Notes: generated from the sequence alone by a model not told the origin. Numbered from the stretch's first letter, positions 13,601-28,600 are shown. The stretch: DNA of 64,000 nucleotides from Nymphalis io (GCF_905147045.1 NC_065890.1:9300001-9364000); one strand, 5' to 3'. Numbers and translations are program-made.

Positions 13601-16600
13601 ATTTATATTTTTACCTTGCTATAATTGATTATTTTCACGTTTGAATCATGAGTATAGTCGAGAATTATATATAAGGTATCGATTACCTTCTACCTAAAAG
13701 GTTAGAAAGACATTCTATCATGTCCATACTTATTCCATATTGTCCTGTACGCAGCGATTTCAAACTAGTTGCATATCAATCCGAGGCGGAAATATCTGGC
13801 TACAGATAGAGGAGGGAGGGAGTCACCCGACGGAGGCACATTCCCGGTAGGATCCTTTATGCCGCGGCCGCCTGTCTGACCGGTTCCAGCGATCGTTCAA
13901 CCCAGCGAGCTCGCAAATTTACACAGATCGACTTTCACCGACAATGTGTATTTCTTTGAAAACAGTACTGATATCGTTGCTGGGTAATTATAACAGCATT
14001 CATAAAATTGTATAATTTTTTTGGCAAAAAAATGTTAATATAATTAGAACACATGAGACATGAAGTGTGTAATAACCGTTATTTCCAGGGAGTGCCTATC
14101 GGAGTATCAATCGAATCTAAAGAATCGAGCGGCTCTATCATTTATAGACATACTATATAATCCAAAAATATGTTCTTAAAAAATAGCATTCCAATTGCAA
14201 TTTAAAGAAATATTTACGCAATATCATATGTGAATGTATTCAAGAGTAATCTCCACTCCTTGAAGTACTATTGATAAGACCTAATGTCATATCTTAATAT
14301 TGATAAGAACTACAGTTGTTAAGTCCGTTGCATTGAATTCTCATATTTGACGGAGCCGGACAATCTGACCTTGGCAGTGGCGTTGACTTATGCGGCCTCA
14401 AATCGCAACCAACCGTCGTCGCGCCATACTAACACATGGTCTAACTAACATTATATGTAAGAACTAAAAGTAACCTACTATATCTTGACGCGGACATGTA
14501 ACAGATGTTGCGATATATCTCTTTATCGTTCAACGTTTTTTCCGCTATTTATATCGTTGACACATCATCAAGTGATCATGGTTTCAAAATTGAATATCCG
14601 TTAACAAACATATTGGGACGCGTTGATATAACCGCTTGTCCAGACAACAGGAAAACGCACGCTTAGGTTCACCATACTAATGGCCTCTTATAAAAGTCGA
14701 TTACACTAATTTTATTTAGCGTAAGGGGTAAATAAATGACCACAAAACCGTGTAAATTATTTTAAACAATGACGCAATCCGCCTAAGATAACGAGTATAG
14801 GAAATGAAATTAAAACGTATGTTTTATAAGTAATATTTATATAAATATGTAAAATAATAACTTCCATTACATTTTATTTTTTATTTTCGAGCTAAAATTA
14901 ATTATTTATATGTTTTTCATTTGTTGGAAAAAATAGTCAATTAATATTGTGCATATTTATCAAAATACATAATTTCATCATATGTAATACTTACGACACA
15001 AACTATCGAGGCTATGGAAATGTTTAACACGAATGACCTTGTTATTTTAATCGGTCAAAAAAATATAAAGGCCCTTAGTAACTTTCTTTTCAATCTTTTA
15101 AATATACTTAATACTTAGTGCATTTGTATTTAAGCTGTCAGTACATTTAGTTATGTACACAGGTGTAGTATTTAAAGGCTATACATTATGTGGGTGATGA
15201 CCTCCTTCGAAATAACTGCTTGGCAGCTGGTTTATATAATTTTTTAAATGTAATGTTTTATATTTTTATGTATCTCTACAATAACACGGGATATCAGTAA
15301 TCTAATAACATTAATTTAACTCGTTTACATTATGTAGCAGAAAGTGTGGTCGTAGCAAGATTCATTTAAAAAATAGGATATACAAATACATTAACGATAT
15401 ATAACGGATATTATTTTTTTTTTTTTATAGAATAGGAAGGTGGACGAGCATATGGGCCACCTGATGGTATGTGGTCACCAAACGCCCTTAGACATTGGCA
15501 TTGTAAGAAATGTCAACCATCGCTTATAGCCAATGCGCCACCAACCTTGGGAACTAAGATTTTATGTCCCTTGTGCCTGTAATTACACTGGCTCACTCAC
15601 CCTTCAAACCGGAACACAACAATATCAAGTATTGCTGTTTTGCGGTAGAATATCTGATGAGTGGGTGGTACCTACCCAGACGAGCTTGCACAAAGCCCTA
15701 CCACCAGTAATGAATAATAAAATAGTATTCTATTTTATTATATTTATTATGGCAATAGGATTTTTTTTAATTCGAATTTTCGATGATAATTTTTGAGTGT
15801 AATTTGAACAGTTTTTTTTTGAAATTTAAAATTAGAAATGAAAGATGACGTTTGTCATAAATTTAAAAGCAATTAAACAGCGTAATTACGACTGATACAA
15901 GAGAGTAATCGTTCTTTCGAGGGTGGCGCCCAGTCATATTGAATTACTACGAGGCCGTACTCGAGCTTAATATGAAAGGATACTCTAAGGTTAAACGCAG
16001 TAGCGTCACGCACACGTTTTAATAAAAACTTAATTATTTTGGTATTTGGTAGCTTTTTTATTTTTGGTCATTAAGGATCTCTTTTATTTTAAATAGTATG
16101 TTTTGAAAGGGTATGTTTGCGCTGATAATATTCTTATATATTATTTATTTTATCACAGATTTCTAGGCCCAATAGCATCGTAACTTTAATTATTTCCTAA
16201 AGATTTACGTCTTTCATGTTAAATTAAAAATGTAATATTAATTTTCCAATCGTAAATACCATTTGCTTTAAATGACAAAAATAAGTGTTATCTAAATAGC
16301 ATGGCATTCTATCATAATTTGCTTACACGGTAATGTTACACAGTAGCTTATTATGGTTAAGATATTTTATTGCTACATCATGTGCTAAGTATGGCGCTCC
16401 TAAGGCTAAAGAAGCAAAGGACTTTTTTACGCGACTGTATTGCACCATATGGTCCTGATAGTTGATGACAGTCATGCCCATAAAAGCTTTTACGTTGTTC
16501 GCTTGTAAACCACGCACTTATAGAAGCGCTATAGACATTTATGAAATAAACCGCTTTTCAACTTCTGATGTAAGAGTCACTAATGCGTCTGCGTAGTTTT

Positions 16601-19600
16601 GATTGTTTAATATACGGCTACAGCGTCTTCGTGTGAAGTCCGATATAATCTAAACCAAATATTATTGAATCGATATCTTTTCCACGAGAGACGAAATAGT
16701 GGAATGCTTAAACATTATTGTAACATTGTGGACGCACTGCGATCGAATAATGTAATATGAGAAGCTTTTACGTTAGTCCGTCCCAACGACCGGATGTAGT
16801 CATAGATTTGGTTGAAGACGGATGTGTCGCCATTTGCATGCGCGTCGCGAACCACTAACAATGCGCAGAAGGGACTAGCACCAGAATAATGAGCAAAGGG
16901 GACGCTATTTTAACAAAATTAAATAAATACATACTCAGTATTTTTACAATACGTTTTATTATTACATTTAGAAAGTTATGTAAAACCGTATTAATAATTA
17001 TTTATTTTTACACAGTTTTCCTAAATATAAGAGTGGAATTGTACTTATAATATAAACAATATGCTCAGGTAATATACATAGTTTAGTTGATAATGAGATA
17101 GTATAATTTAGAAATAGGTACAAAATAAGCGTTTTATGTTCATGTTTTATGAACAAGCGTATATCACAAACTAATTTCCGTTGTGATATTGTGTGTATTT
17201 GAATATACATACATACTTCCTTTGATAATAATGGGTATAAGCATTTTATAATTCAAGTCGGCGAAATGGCTTACTTGACAATTGTTATTGATCATTAAAA
17301 GTGGTACAATTTTGTAGAACGTAATCGACGTGATATGAAACTAGTATCAGTATTGTTATCTATTGATATTGATGTTACTTTAGTTATGATTTTTTATATT
17401 TCGTCTAAATACCAATACAAACGATGTGTTAAGAAAAAAAAGTTAAAATTTAAATTCAGCGTTTAATTTTACTCTCTTGGAAAAGTCAAATGAAAAATAA
17501 AAAGTGTTGGCTTGAATCCAAAGAATTTGCGAGAAATATCTTTATGAAAGTTTTTTTGGTATATATAGAGAAAGTTGCAATCATACGTATTAAGAATTAT
17601 ACCTACGTTGTCCGAGTAATGAACATTTCTATGAGAGCAGAATTGTACTGTGAGTGGTCATATGTAGGGCGCCAGCGCGGCCGATTGCCGGCCTCAAAGC
17701 CTGACCGGTTGCCATCTTTGGCAGCGACCGGTTTGTGACCATACGCTATGTACATATCACTTTAATTCTTCAAGTACACATTAAAAATGCGAACTCCCTT
17801 ATAATTTTTGTAATAATCACATAATTAATACATTGTCTATTCAAGGGTGTTATTTGGCAGGCATGTATCTGTCAGACGTAATAAATATGTACAGAAGTAG
17901 GTGATAATGATGTCTACGTTGTGCCTTTTAAAGGGTACACTCGTACTGTCATCCTCCCTTGCGGCATGACACGAGGTGAGTCACGAGCAGCCGACAGGCA
18001 GGCAGGGCTAACGACTGACGACGGCTGATTCATTGCACGCTTACTATTATGCACATATTGATGCCGCAGGTAACTGAGTCGCTATTGTATACTCGATGCT
18101 ATTGTGCCGCCAAACTTTTGAGGTCCCCTAACCAATTGTTAGCGCCTTATTGTGTTATTGTTCTGCGGGACGAACGCGTGGGTTTATTATTTCGATTGGA
18201 ACAATAACAGTGCCTATTTGAGTCTACAGACCATTCGATAGCTTAAGTGAAACATTTAAATATCCTGCAAATTACTTTTATGTTGCGGAACAAATTGAAT
18301 AAACTTCACGGACTCTTTATCTTATAAAAATGTATATTATAAATTACTGTTAGTAAAATTATTATTTATGTCTTAACGAGATTCAAACGGAATATTTTGG
18401 TACAATCACATTCGGACAAGTTTTTATCAGGCTACGTTCCATAATTACATTACTAATTACACCAAACAAAGTTTGTTCGTTTCTTTTTAGACATTTTGGG
18501 CATAACTTAACATGTACAAAAGTAAAAAAAATATATTTTAATCTAGATTTTAATACATATTTACAAAATATACTTTTAAGCTCTGTGTGGGACTGTGGGT
18601 ATACAAAGTGGCAAAAATGAAATTGCAAAATAATAATGTTCTCTCGTTTGAAAGATAAGATAAATACATTTTCAAAGTTTTATGTATATTAATTTATTAA
18701 CTAATATAAATAAAATATGTTTTAATAGGGCGTTAAGCTGTAAAATAGATAATCATTCAAATACAGTAAGGTAACGCCATCTCTTGGGAACAACTAAAAG
18801 TAAAATTTTGTTTATTTTATTGATTAACGTTTTCGTTTTAAGATTTATTTTATAAGTTATAAAATAATTAAATATTTTGAGTATATATTACGTAGCAGTT
18901 AATTTGGTTCATAGCGGTATCATAAATTTCCTATTTTATTAGTATTCGGTTATAGTTTAACTATAAATACGTATATATAAATGACAAGAGAAGGTGGGTG
19001 TAACGTGTTTACATCTTCTAAAGTAATCATCCGTGCGAGAACAGAGTACTTTACTTTACATAGTAGCTACATTATTACGTCAGATCTAATTGTAAAATTT
19101 TCCATCTTTAATATATTATGATAATCATTTTAATTGTGATAACACAGAGACATTTTTATTAAATGTAATTCTTTATATCGTTGGAATGTGATAGTTACAA
19201 TACAATAAAGTATCATGGCATTTAATATTCCATTTTTAATAAATAAAGTAGTTACTGGTAGTTCAAAATTGTACGTATTTGATTAAAAAAACTGAACTAT
19301 GATATATATTATATTATTGATTGGTTTTGGTGATATTTTAGTTTTTTTTAAATATATATTTGCCGGGAAGGCAAACGACTCTACTCCACCTGATGGTAAG
19401 TGGTAGAGTCCAAACGCAACAACGGCCAGTACATTCGGGAAGAATGTTCTGCACTAGCCGCCCCGACCCTGCCGGCCCGCAAGATACCTCTTCAAGTCTC
19501 GTTTGGCGGAAAATAAAGATTTTAGAACATTGAAATTATATTAATGAATTAAAGGTAAATGTACTTTTTATTAAAAATGAATTTTTTTAATAAAAAGTAC

Positions 19601-22600
19601 ATTTATAATAAAAATGTGTTAAATTTGTAGTTTCTAATAATGCAATGAATGGTGCTGAGTCTGTTGAATCACAATCTGTGCCTGAATAATTTGACAGAAA
19701 TTAAAATATAGCTAAAATTTGTCTTACCTATGATATCAAAAGATTTAAAGGCAGGTCTGTCAAATTATGTTATTGATATAATCTACAAAATTAATGCAAT
19801 CAAATGTTGTTCTTGTTTCTCAATTTCATGTCAGATATTAATGGACCATCTCAGAAAATTATTTAAATTTCAATTAGTTTCTCACATTATTTATAATTTT
19901 CAGTGTCAGTTTTTACATATTGTTTTGTATATGATTTGCCATTTTTCAAGATATTTTGTTAACTATAATTATACAAATTTAGTTATTTTTAAAAACTAGA
20001 TGTTTGTTTTTTTATCTTTTGTAGTTGTTACTCTAACACTGTTTTTAAATGCTTTCTAAATATATATTTTTTACAAATTAATTATTCATTATATAGACAA
20101 AATAGTATAAACCACGACTAACACAATTTGCTATTTTATGCAGACTATAATTTGTTTGTTTATGGTAACATTCTGAATTCTTATTTTATTTATGTCGATA
20201 TATTTTATTATTATCTACTTTGTTATTTTTTTAATACGAATCACTAGCTCGTCACATATTCCTCACCATTAGTTGTTCTTAGTGTAGAGGAAATATTATT
20301 TAGCTCTGAAAAGTGTTTATGGTGTGTTATATGCAATCTATAAATTCTGCAGAATTTAAGTGAAACTGTACTTGATACTATAATGGTCATTCTCTAAAAT
20401 TTAGCGAAAGTCCACCTTCAATAAGAAGTATGTGAAGTATATCAAAAAATAAACAAAATATAAAATAATTGAAAGACATAAGTTCCTTTTCTTAACTATA
20501 AATCCTACACTTGAAACGTCAATATAGTTAAGATTTAATAGATAAATAGAAGGATAACATGGCTTGACTGATAATGATTGGTTAAGTATATTAAAAGACA
20601 ACTCAAAAATTATTCTGAATCCCATATATAACTTACTGATTATGATTACATTTTTAGATGAACAAGTATAAGATTTTCTTAAATAAAAATGCTACGAGTA
20701 GGTTCATTATGTAATCCATTAACATAAAATAATTCCCGTGGCATATTTCCGTTACAAATAATCATTATTTAAATTACTTGCCAAGTCATCAAAAATACAC
20801 GTAGTTATTTTGTATTTCTATAGTACATGATTTTATTTATTTATTTTTTTATTTACATTTTCAGCTGATTTAATTAAATAAATATGTTTATTTCTGTATT
20901 TTTTTTTGTTTTAATATAAGTTACTTTATTAATTCATGCCCTTTTAATTTCACTTTTAACTACCAATATTTGACAATCTATTAACTAGCTTCTGGGTATA
21001 TTGCTAATGAGCAATTTACCCAGAAGCAAGATAGTAACATTTAAAAAAAAAAAAGTTTACAAGTAAATATAACGCTCTTCTAAGAAAGTATACAATCGAA
21101 TACTTGTTTTTTATATTACTAAATACCGAATACTTTTTTATGTCGAATCAAAATAGGAGAGGGCCCTAGCTTAATTCCCGCTTCCGTATGATTCGAAGCA
21201 CATTTTTATTTTGTTTTCATAAAACCTAAATTTTGACGTAAAGAAAGTGCCTAACACTAAAACTTTCAGCTGTCGCTAGGAATTTCTGAGTACTATCCAA
21301 TGCCACAGAAACCGGTAAATGTTTAAATTGTCTCTATTAACCCCGTACGTTAAACTAACATACAATTTATGTAACATTTAATTGGGAGACATTATATTAA
21401 AGATTGCAACTTATAAAGTGAGCATACAATATGTATTTATTTTTGATTTTATCTATGTATCGCCTTAAGGATTTTTCAGACTTTCTAAGTTCCGCACAAA
21501 AAATTGTTAAAATGTCCATACATAAGCAGTCTAGAAAAATGATGACATCTTTTGAACTCGAAAGGAAAGATTTATTAAGATAAATTACTTTTAATTACCT
21601 TTTCGTATTAATAGGCTTGTAACTCTTCGTAATGCTTCTCTGGGTGACTTCTGAAAGAACTTGGGCGTTAAGTTCGGTGGTAAAGTGAGGGGTTTCCTTG
21701 CGCCCGAACTTTCCCAGGAGACGGGATGGTCCGCCACCATCTTCGATGAAGTTGTTATTCTATCCAAATGCTCCGTAGAAGCTGGCCTGTTATGATAACA
21801 AAAATATACTCTTAAAATCAATCAATCAAATATACTCAAAAAATCTTACTATCATAATTACTTTGGTATTAGATGTAAAAGTGACATGAATTACCTATTA
21901 CTTTTTATTGAATATATATATTTCCGCTCTATAAATTCGTTTTTCCGCCGCAGCGGCTAATTACAAGCAACTGCGGAGAGATATAGTAGTGTACAAGGTG
22001 TATTTTCAGGTGCATATACTGGTGAACTCTATTCCCTCTTTCTCATACACCGGCTATCACAATCCGACACGACCGAAAAGAGATCAGAAATTGAACCGAC
22101 ACTTCAGCGTGTTTTCCAACTTCGTAATCCAGGCTGTTACTGAGAATATATTGATAGATAAACTCTATAACTCTTTAGCCCAGCCCAGGGGTTAGAACCC
22201 AGGGATTTGTAGCCTTGTAAGTCTAGCCACAGGGAAAATTAAATAAAAGTTGCGGTCGATAAAAATTCCGACTTATGTAGTCTAGCAATACATGCACCGA
22301 GCCAACGTGGATCAGTGTCGATTAGACTTTCAATATTCTTAATAGAAAAAGCATTAGCAACTTAAACTAGCATTAGTAATAGTAAGGTGCTATTATATGT
22401 TAATTGTTTTCGATATTATAAGAAATTAGATAGATGCTAATAATCAAATAAATAAGTGTGATAAATGTTAAAGACATCAAACATATAACAATTTAATATA
22501 CTTGTATGATAATAGATATATATGATGTTATTTATTGTATAGTGTTATAAATATCATATGAACTACCCTTATCCGTAAGTTTAATCTTAACTGGAGCGGA

Positions 22601-25600
22601 AAATACCAATTAATGATTAATTCAAACATGAAAACAATATAGTGTAAGTGTGTGTATAAAAGCCTGTAAATGTGCCACTACCAGACTAAAGCCGCCTCTC
22701 CTTTTAAGGAGAAGGTTTGGAGTTCATTTCACCACACCACCTGCTCCAATGCATGAGATGAATTATAAATACAAATTAAGCACATTTCAGTTATGCGTTG
22801 GCTAGCCCTGAACCCGCAGTCAAGGTTGACGTGTTTCACCGGACTATCCGACTCTAGTGATTCTATGTAGCCTTATAATGTTATCGTCAAGGAAACCATC
22901 TTTAAATGTACATCACACGTATGTTTTGATGAGTAGCAGTTCAGATAGTTCTTTATATGTATTTACATAGAATCACATAGAAGCGCCGGACGTTGATAAA
23001 AATGATAATTGTGCAAGAAGTTTGCAATGCGTGTAGCGTACATTGCACGGCGTTCGTGAGAAGCATACGATGCTTTCAATGTCATATCGCCTTTTATTCA
23101 TGTTTGTATGTAACTTGTTACTGTTTGTCGAATACTATGCGGACTGTAAACACCCGGAAAGTGCCTGATCAGGGAAAACCCGAATTCAGCATGCATATCC
23201 ACTGCATGCGGTCTATTCTGATCCATGATGAGATTTTTGGTCAATCACACTTGCGTTGGATAGTTGCAGCGATATTTTATTTCAAAAAAATAAGTTATCT
23301 TTTAACGTTGACATTTACTTTATCTATTTACAGGAGTGTGAATTTCTCGCTTGTCACGTCAACAATAAATCAGCGAAGCGCAGCTACTTATATAATAATA
23401 TTAGGTATACACTTGAACCTACGAAACACGCTTCATCTTTTGGTGTAAGTTTCATTTACATTGATTTAGTTTTTTTTCGGAAGGCAATACAAAAAAAACA
23501 TCTCATTTATTATATAAAATATAGTTGAACGTATTACAGCCCGGTTTTATCATTAATGAAATATTATAACAACATCATTCATAAATGTGATATTGATATT
23601 TTTCAAGCCCGTACCTAAACGTGTTGAGTAGAAATATTATTGCTTTGTGTCAAACAGACAGACAGTTTTGGTATTAATATTTTTAAAAAGGTATTTAATT
23701 TTGATTCACTACATGTGAACAAATCATTGAATCGTGAAAAAAGAAAAAATCATTTTTGAACAAAAAAACAACTGCTGTGTTACATTTTATATAATCTGGT
23801 TAACAAGTCTTACAACAGAAAATTAATGACACTAATGAGTGTCATTAATTTTCTGTTGTACATATATTATTATTATATCCTCGTATAATGTCCTACATTT
23901 AATGTCATGCAAAGATCCTTTTGTGTCTGCATGTGTCGGATGAAAATCTACCAGTTGTGTATATAGAAGGCATGTGTATCGTGGTGGAAAAAGTTCCAAA
24001 AACCTTCTCAAAAAGGACAGGAGGCCCGGCATTGATAAAATTACAATTTGATCTCACGATTCTGTTTCCGATTTACAACTCCCACTAGGCTATTATAAAT
24101 ACGAGTATATTAAAGGATAGTTTCTGGAAATTAGGTATTTATTGGTTGATGCTAAATGCCTGGATTAGTTGATTAAATGCAGCGATAAATAACAATAAAT
24201 CTCTGCAAATTAACTATTAAAGAAATTTAAGCTAAGTATCACGATTGCCCAGTGGTTAGAATATGCAAATATTAACAGAAGCTTGCAAGCTCCAATTTAG
24301 TCATCGCCGCTAAGTTGCACCTTTTCCTCATAAGCTGAGGAGGTCTTTGCTCAGCCTAGTTTTTTGTTTTTACTTATAGCTAAAAAGAAGTAGGATTAAA
24401 TCGTTTCCGGCCTTACTTGTAAACGTTTAGTGTGTATTAGTTAGACAAGGTGTCTTCTTCTCTCGAATGTCAAATCAATAATGACAAAAAGAACGAAATC
24501 TGTGTTTTTTTTTTTTTTTTATAGAATAGGAAGGTGGACGAGCATATGGGCCACCTGATGGTAAGTGGTTACCAAACGCCCTTAGACATTGGCATTGTAA
24601 GAAATGTCAACCATCGCTTATAGCCAATGCGCCACCAACCTTGGGAACTAAGATTTTATGTCCCTTGTGCCTGTAATTACACTGGCTCACTCACCCTTCA
24701 AGCCGGAACACAACAATATCAAGTATTGCTGTTTTGCGGTAGAATATCTGATGAGTGGGTGGTACCTACCCAGACGAGCTTGCACAAAGCCTTACCACCA
24801 GTTTTAACCACTTTTTTACCACTTGTTTAACTATACAGCCACTAATCAACCTTTATAATATGGTCGTTCATGTTTAATTACAATTCTGCAACACGGATAG
24901 ATTATTTGTTTATTATACAACATATTAGGTGATCGATTGTAAAATAATTAATAATTTAGATATTACTTTAAATGAAATTTGCATGTGTAATATAAGGTTA
25001 CTACAGGAAGCGTATCTTTTATTCTTATATTAGTATATTTGCATTATGATTGTTTAAAATAATTTATCGTGCTTGTGTTTCCTCAAAGATAAATTTGAAT
25101 TATAATATAAATTATACGTAATTTTACCTTAAGAATTTGGCCCTGCGCATGAACTCTATTCGGTCGTATCGAATTGATATCACATGGGATTATGATAGAT
25201 ATAGAGAGTGCACTTTTGTTTACGCACACTCTTGTGTATTATAATATGTCCTCGCAGCTGGCTAATCTCCCTTGGCGATAGCCGCCGTGGCAAATTTCCC
25301 GTAACTAATTTATTTGTATTGATTATATAAAGAATCTGTTTAAAATTTAAAATTTCATTATGAATGAGCGCTAGGCGAATATGAGCTTTACTATTTATAA
25401 TAATAGGTGCAGAGAGGCAATAGTGCCAGTGTCTTGGGTACAATGCAACAGGACGATCTTTTAGATGGCGTGTTTTTGCTATAAATTTGTAATGTTTTAT
25501 TTGTTTGTTTTTTTTTTTTTTTTTTAATTTTGTTTATTACAAAAATGTCTGTATATAGTTTACTAATAAAGCACATGCTTAAAAAAAGAACATTATAATA

Positions 25601-28600
25601 ATAGGTCTAATTACTCGGGTTATTTGATTTAGCGCAAGCTTTGAATTAAAATTATTAAAGATTTTAATAATATTTAATGACTGTGACAATTTGGGTACCG
25701 AGTAGAAGTGAGTATGAATGATGAAAACAAGAGGAGTGTATAAGATTGAATTGAAATAATATGATATGTTCTGATGATTACCTATTTCTCTGACGAGGGT
25801 ACCATCCTCGCGGCGGGCCGCCTAAACGAAGCAAGTCCGCGCCAGTGCAAACTCCTGACGTGCCCATGACAGACCCACGCCCGTAACCCCCTAGTGTAGC
25901 ACTGCTTCCTGTTAAAAATGAAAAATATGTATTTAATGTCATATATAAATAGCAAACTTCTGTAGAATATATATATATATATAAATGTTGTCACAGGAAA
26001 AAAACAACCTTAAGCTAATGAAGAAAAATTAAATTAAAAAGCAACTTTATTACATACGAGACTTTTACTGGTGGTAGGGCTTTGTGCAAGCTCGTCTGGG
26101 TAGGTACCACCCATTCATCAGATATTCTACCGCTTTACAGCAGTACTTGGTATTGTTGTTTTCCGATTTGAAGGCTGAGTGAGCCAGTGTAATGTCCTCC
26201 AGACCGATTTCGGCCACGGCGGCCAATCTCAAGAGAAATTAGCCAACTACGCTGGAGATATTATAGTGCACAAGTGTGTGCGCAAACTCAGGTGCACTCT
26301 CTCTTCCCTCACTCTCATAATCCGATGGGACGGCAATCCGACACGACCGGGAAGAGTTCCGGAGCTGGATCAACGGCTTTACGTGCTTTCCGAGGCACGG
26401 GAGTGTACACACTTCCAACTTCCAGACTACGGGCTGCTACTGAGAATTTTCAGACAGAAAATTCCAATAACTTTTTATTAGCCCGACCTGGGAATTGAAC
26501 CCAGCACCTCCGGGTCTGCGGCCTTACATCAAGCCATAAGACATACGAGGGTAACGAGCCAGTGTAATTACAGACACAAAGGACATAACATCTTAGTTCC
26601 CAATATCCCATATAGTTGGTGGCGCATTAGCTATGTAAGCGATGGTTAACATTTCTTACAATGCCAATGTCTATGGGCACTTGACCATTTCGCATCAGGT
26701 GGCCCACATGCTCGCCCACCTTCCTATTCTATAAAAACATGATAAGAACAAAAAAGTGAAATACAAATAAACTTACAAAAGCGTTCCTTCCACATTTTTG
26801 GTTAAATTATATTTTAAATAAAACAGCCTAGACCAGCTATAATCAACCTTTTCTTTTTAGGGACCACAAACACGTGCTAGTCATGATGTTGCGGGCCGCA
26901 AACAAAAAATATTTAGGTAATGAATTCTTAGGTTTCGGGATTGTTACAAATTAATACTAAGAACTATGAACGGATATATCGCCTATAATTTTCATTTCAT
27001 GACGTTTCAAAGACTGCAGTGTACGTGGTCATAAGCAGTTGATTCATTCAAATTATTTAGGTCTTAATAAAAACCTTTGAAATTTCAAATATTTGAAAAC
27101 ACTCATAATGTTTTTTATCAAATTGTTTCGATCGTATAACGAGTATAAGGAATATTTATCTTTTTAGTAATATTAATTTTTTTTATAACTTTTAACTGAA
27201 AATATATTATATCTAAGTTAAATTAGTTAAGTTCATTAAAAGTAAATACTATTAATCAAACGTAAAAATTGTAATTATAATATAGATCATTACTAAATAC
27301 TGCTCTTATTGAGCCCCGTGGAATTAGTCGTGATGATGGCAAGACACTTGATGGACTGACACTGGTTCCCTGATAACGAGGACTGCCTTAATGTGAGACG
27401 CAACATCCCTCCACTCACATCCACTAGACCCGTCTCATATCAGAGAAACTTGTTAAAATCCGGAGCCGTGGAAAAAGCTGAAGCGAACAAACGTGGCAAA
27501 TATTCGTCTCTTATTCCAAATTATATTGTTGTTTCGTTTGCAGTTGCAACGCTTGGATATTGGAGTATTAGTACAACAATTGTCATCAGAAATATAACGT
27601 CCCGTTGCCCCTACTAGGCCACGGAATTGCGATTAAAAGAGAAAATGCTGCTAGTATCCTTGCCACCATTCCACGCGGTTACGATTTGTACAATAGCTAT
27701 TTTTTATTTGTATGTATTTAAGTCTTTCATTCAAATAACAAGAAAATTGCTTTGTATTTAATACAACTAGTTTGATGTATCTGTCATAAACTTTTTTTAC
27801 AAAAGGGTTACTAAAAGAGAATTTTCTTAAAGATAATCTATTCAGTTGTTTGAAGATTACTAGCTATTTTCTAGTTAGAAGGGAGTATAAGCAACTTCTA
27901 CTGGTTTGATCGATTCAAAATGAAGTATCCCATGACTGCAATGATATTATATTAACATGGTTACCCCGACTTAATGTTGCAGCATCATCTGGAATCAGCA
28001 GGATACCCAAATCCTCACCAACTTACAACAGAGATATTTCACGAAATCATTGAGCTCATTGAGAGAAGGGATTTTCAAATATTCAAAGTTTTAGAGTAGA
28101 AAATAAAATATATTGGCACAAATACTGATTAGTAAATATCAAAGAACAAGTGAATATAGAATTCTAACCTATAGTCTGCATAGAGTTAACAATGTTGCTC
28201 CGCGGCGTACCCGTGGAGTTCCGCGGTGGCGTGCGCGGCACGTCGCAGCCGCGGGCGAACACCGGCGTCTCGGGCAAGCTCGCCGACGTCTGCAGCTGCC
28301 CGCGCACGCTGGCCTCGCGGCTCTGTCGCTGGAGTGTCCTCCGTCTAGCTCCACTAGCCCCCGTGTCTGAAAGATACGTATGATGTGTTTAAAATTTTAG
28401 ATAGTTTTTCAACAACAAGTGGTCTAAATAATCACTTTTATTTTTTGGATTTTCCTGGAATAAGATCAACTTTTATGCTGTAGGTCCGTATTTCTGTATT
28501 TATTTACTGTTTCATTTGTAATTTATATAATGTGGTGTACAATAAAGGTATTAACAAATATATAATATATTAGTCTCTCTACCTTATAAAACCATAAGTC

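Larger units (their letters stand above)
12793..21598. other. Intron 10 of sif, 8.8 kb
   Basis: AT-rich intron holding a near-intact SINE-like repeat (15411-15709), another repeat fragment (19360-19505), two hairpins (19556-19605 and 20988-21027), and GC-rich patches at 13780-13930, 16730-16900, 17650-17740 and 17930-18060. The patch at 17690-17735 holds an imperfect palindrome around accggtt. I see no supported exon. Confidence 0.65.
21787..25781. other. Intron 9 of sif, 4 kb
   Basis: Holds repeat copies at 21945-22235, 22668-22860, 24237-24362, 24506-24805 and 25185-25305, a perfect hairpin at 23811-23860 and the candidate opposite-strand exon at 23334-23444. The sequence at 22990-23270 has balanced composition and open frames, but no supported exon. 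Confidence 0.65.
25909..28168. other. Intron 8 of sif, 2.3 kb
   Basis: Contains an (AT)n tract at about 25967-25984, an R1 copy split by a SINE (26067-26736), a retroelement coding fragment (27300-27690) and a 41-codon open frame (27974-28099). Confidence 0.7.

Noticed and set aside
15533..15796. 87-codon plus-strand frame, also seen at 24627-24830
   Set aside because: Both are the same internal segment of repeat R1.
22993..23448. 151-codon plus-strand frame
   Set aside because: Cys/Ile/Tyr-rich translation typical of noncoding DNA. The better-supported reading of its right part is the exon candidate at 23334-23444 in another frame.
26179..26498. 100- and 74-codon plus-strand frames
   Set aside because: They span the junction of R1 and the R3 SINE; no coding evidence.
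26489..26555. Possible tRNA gene
   Set aside because: The sequence has B-box similarity but no full cloverleaf and is bounded by a SINE target duplication.
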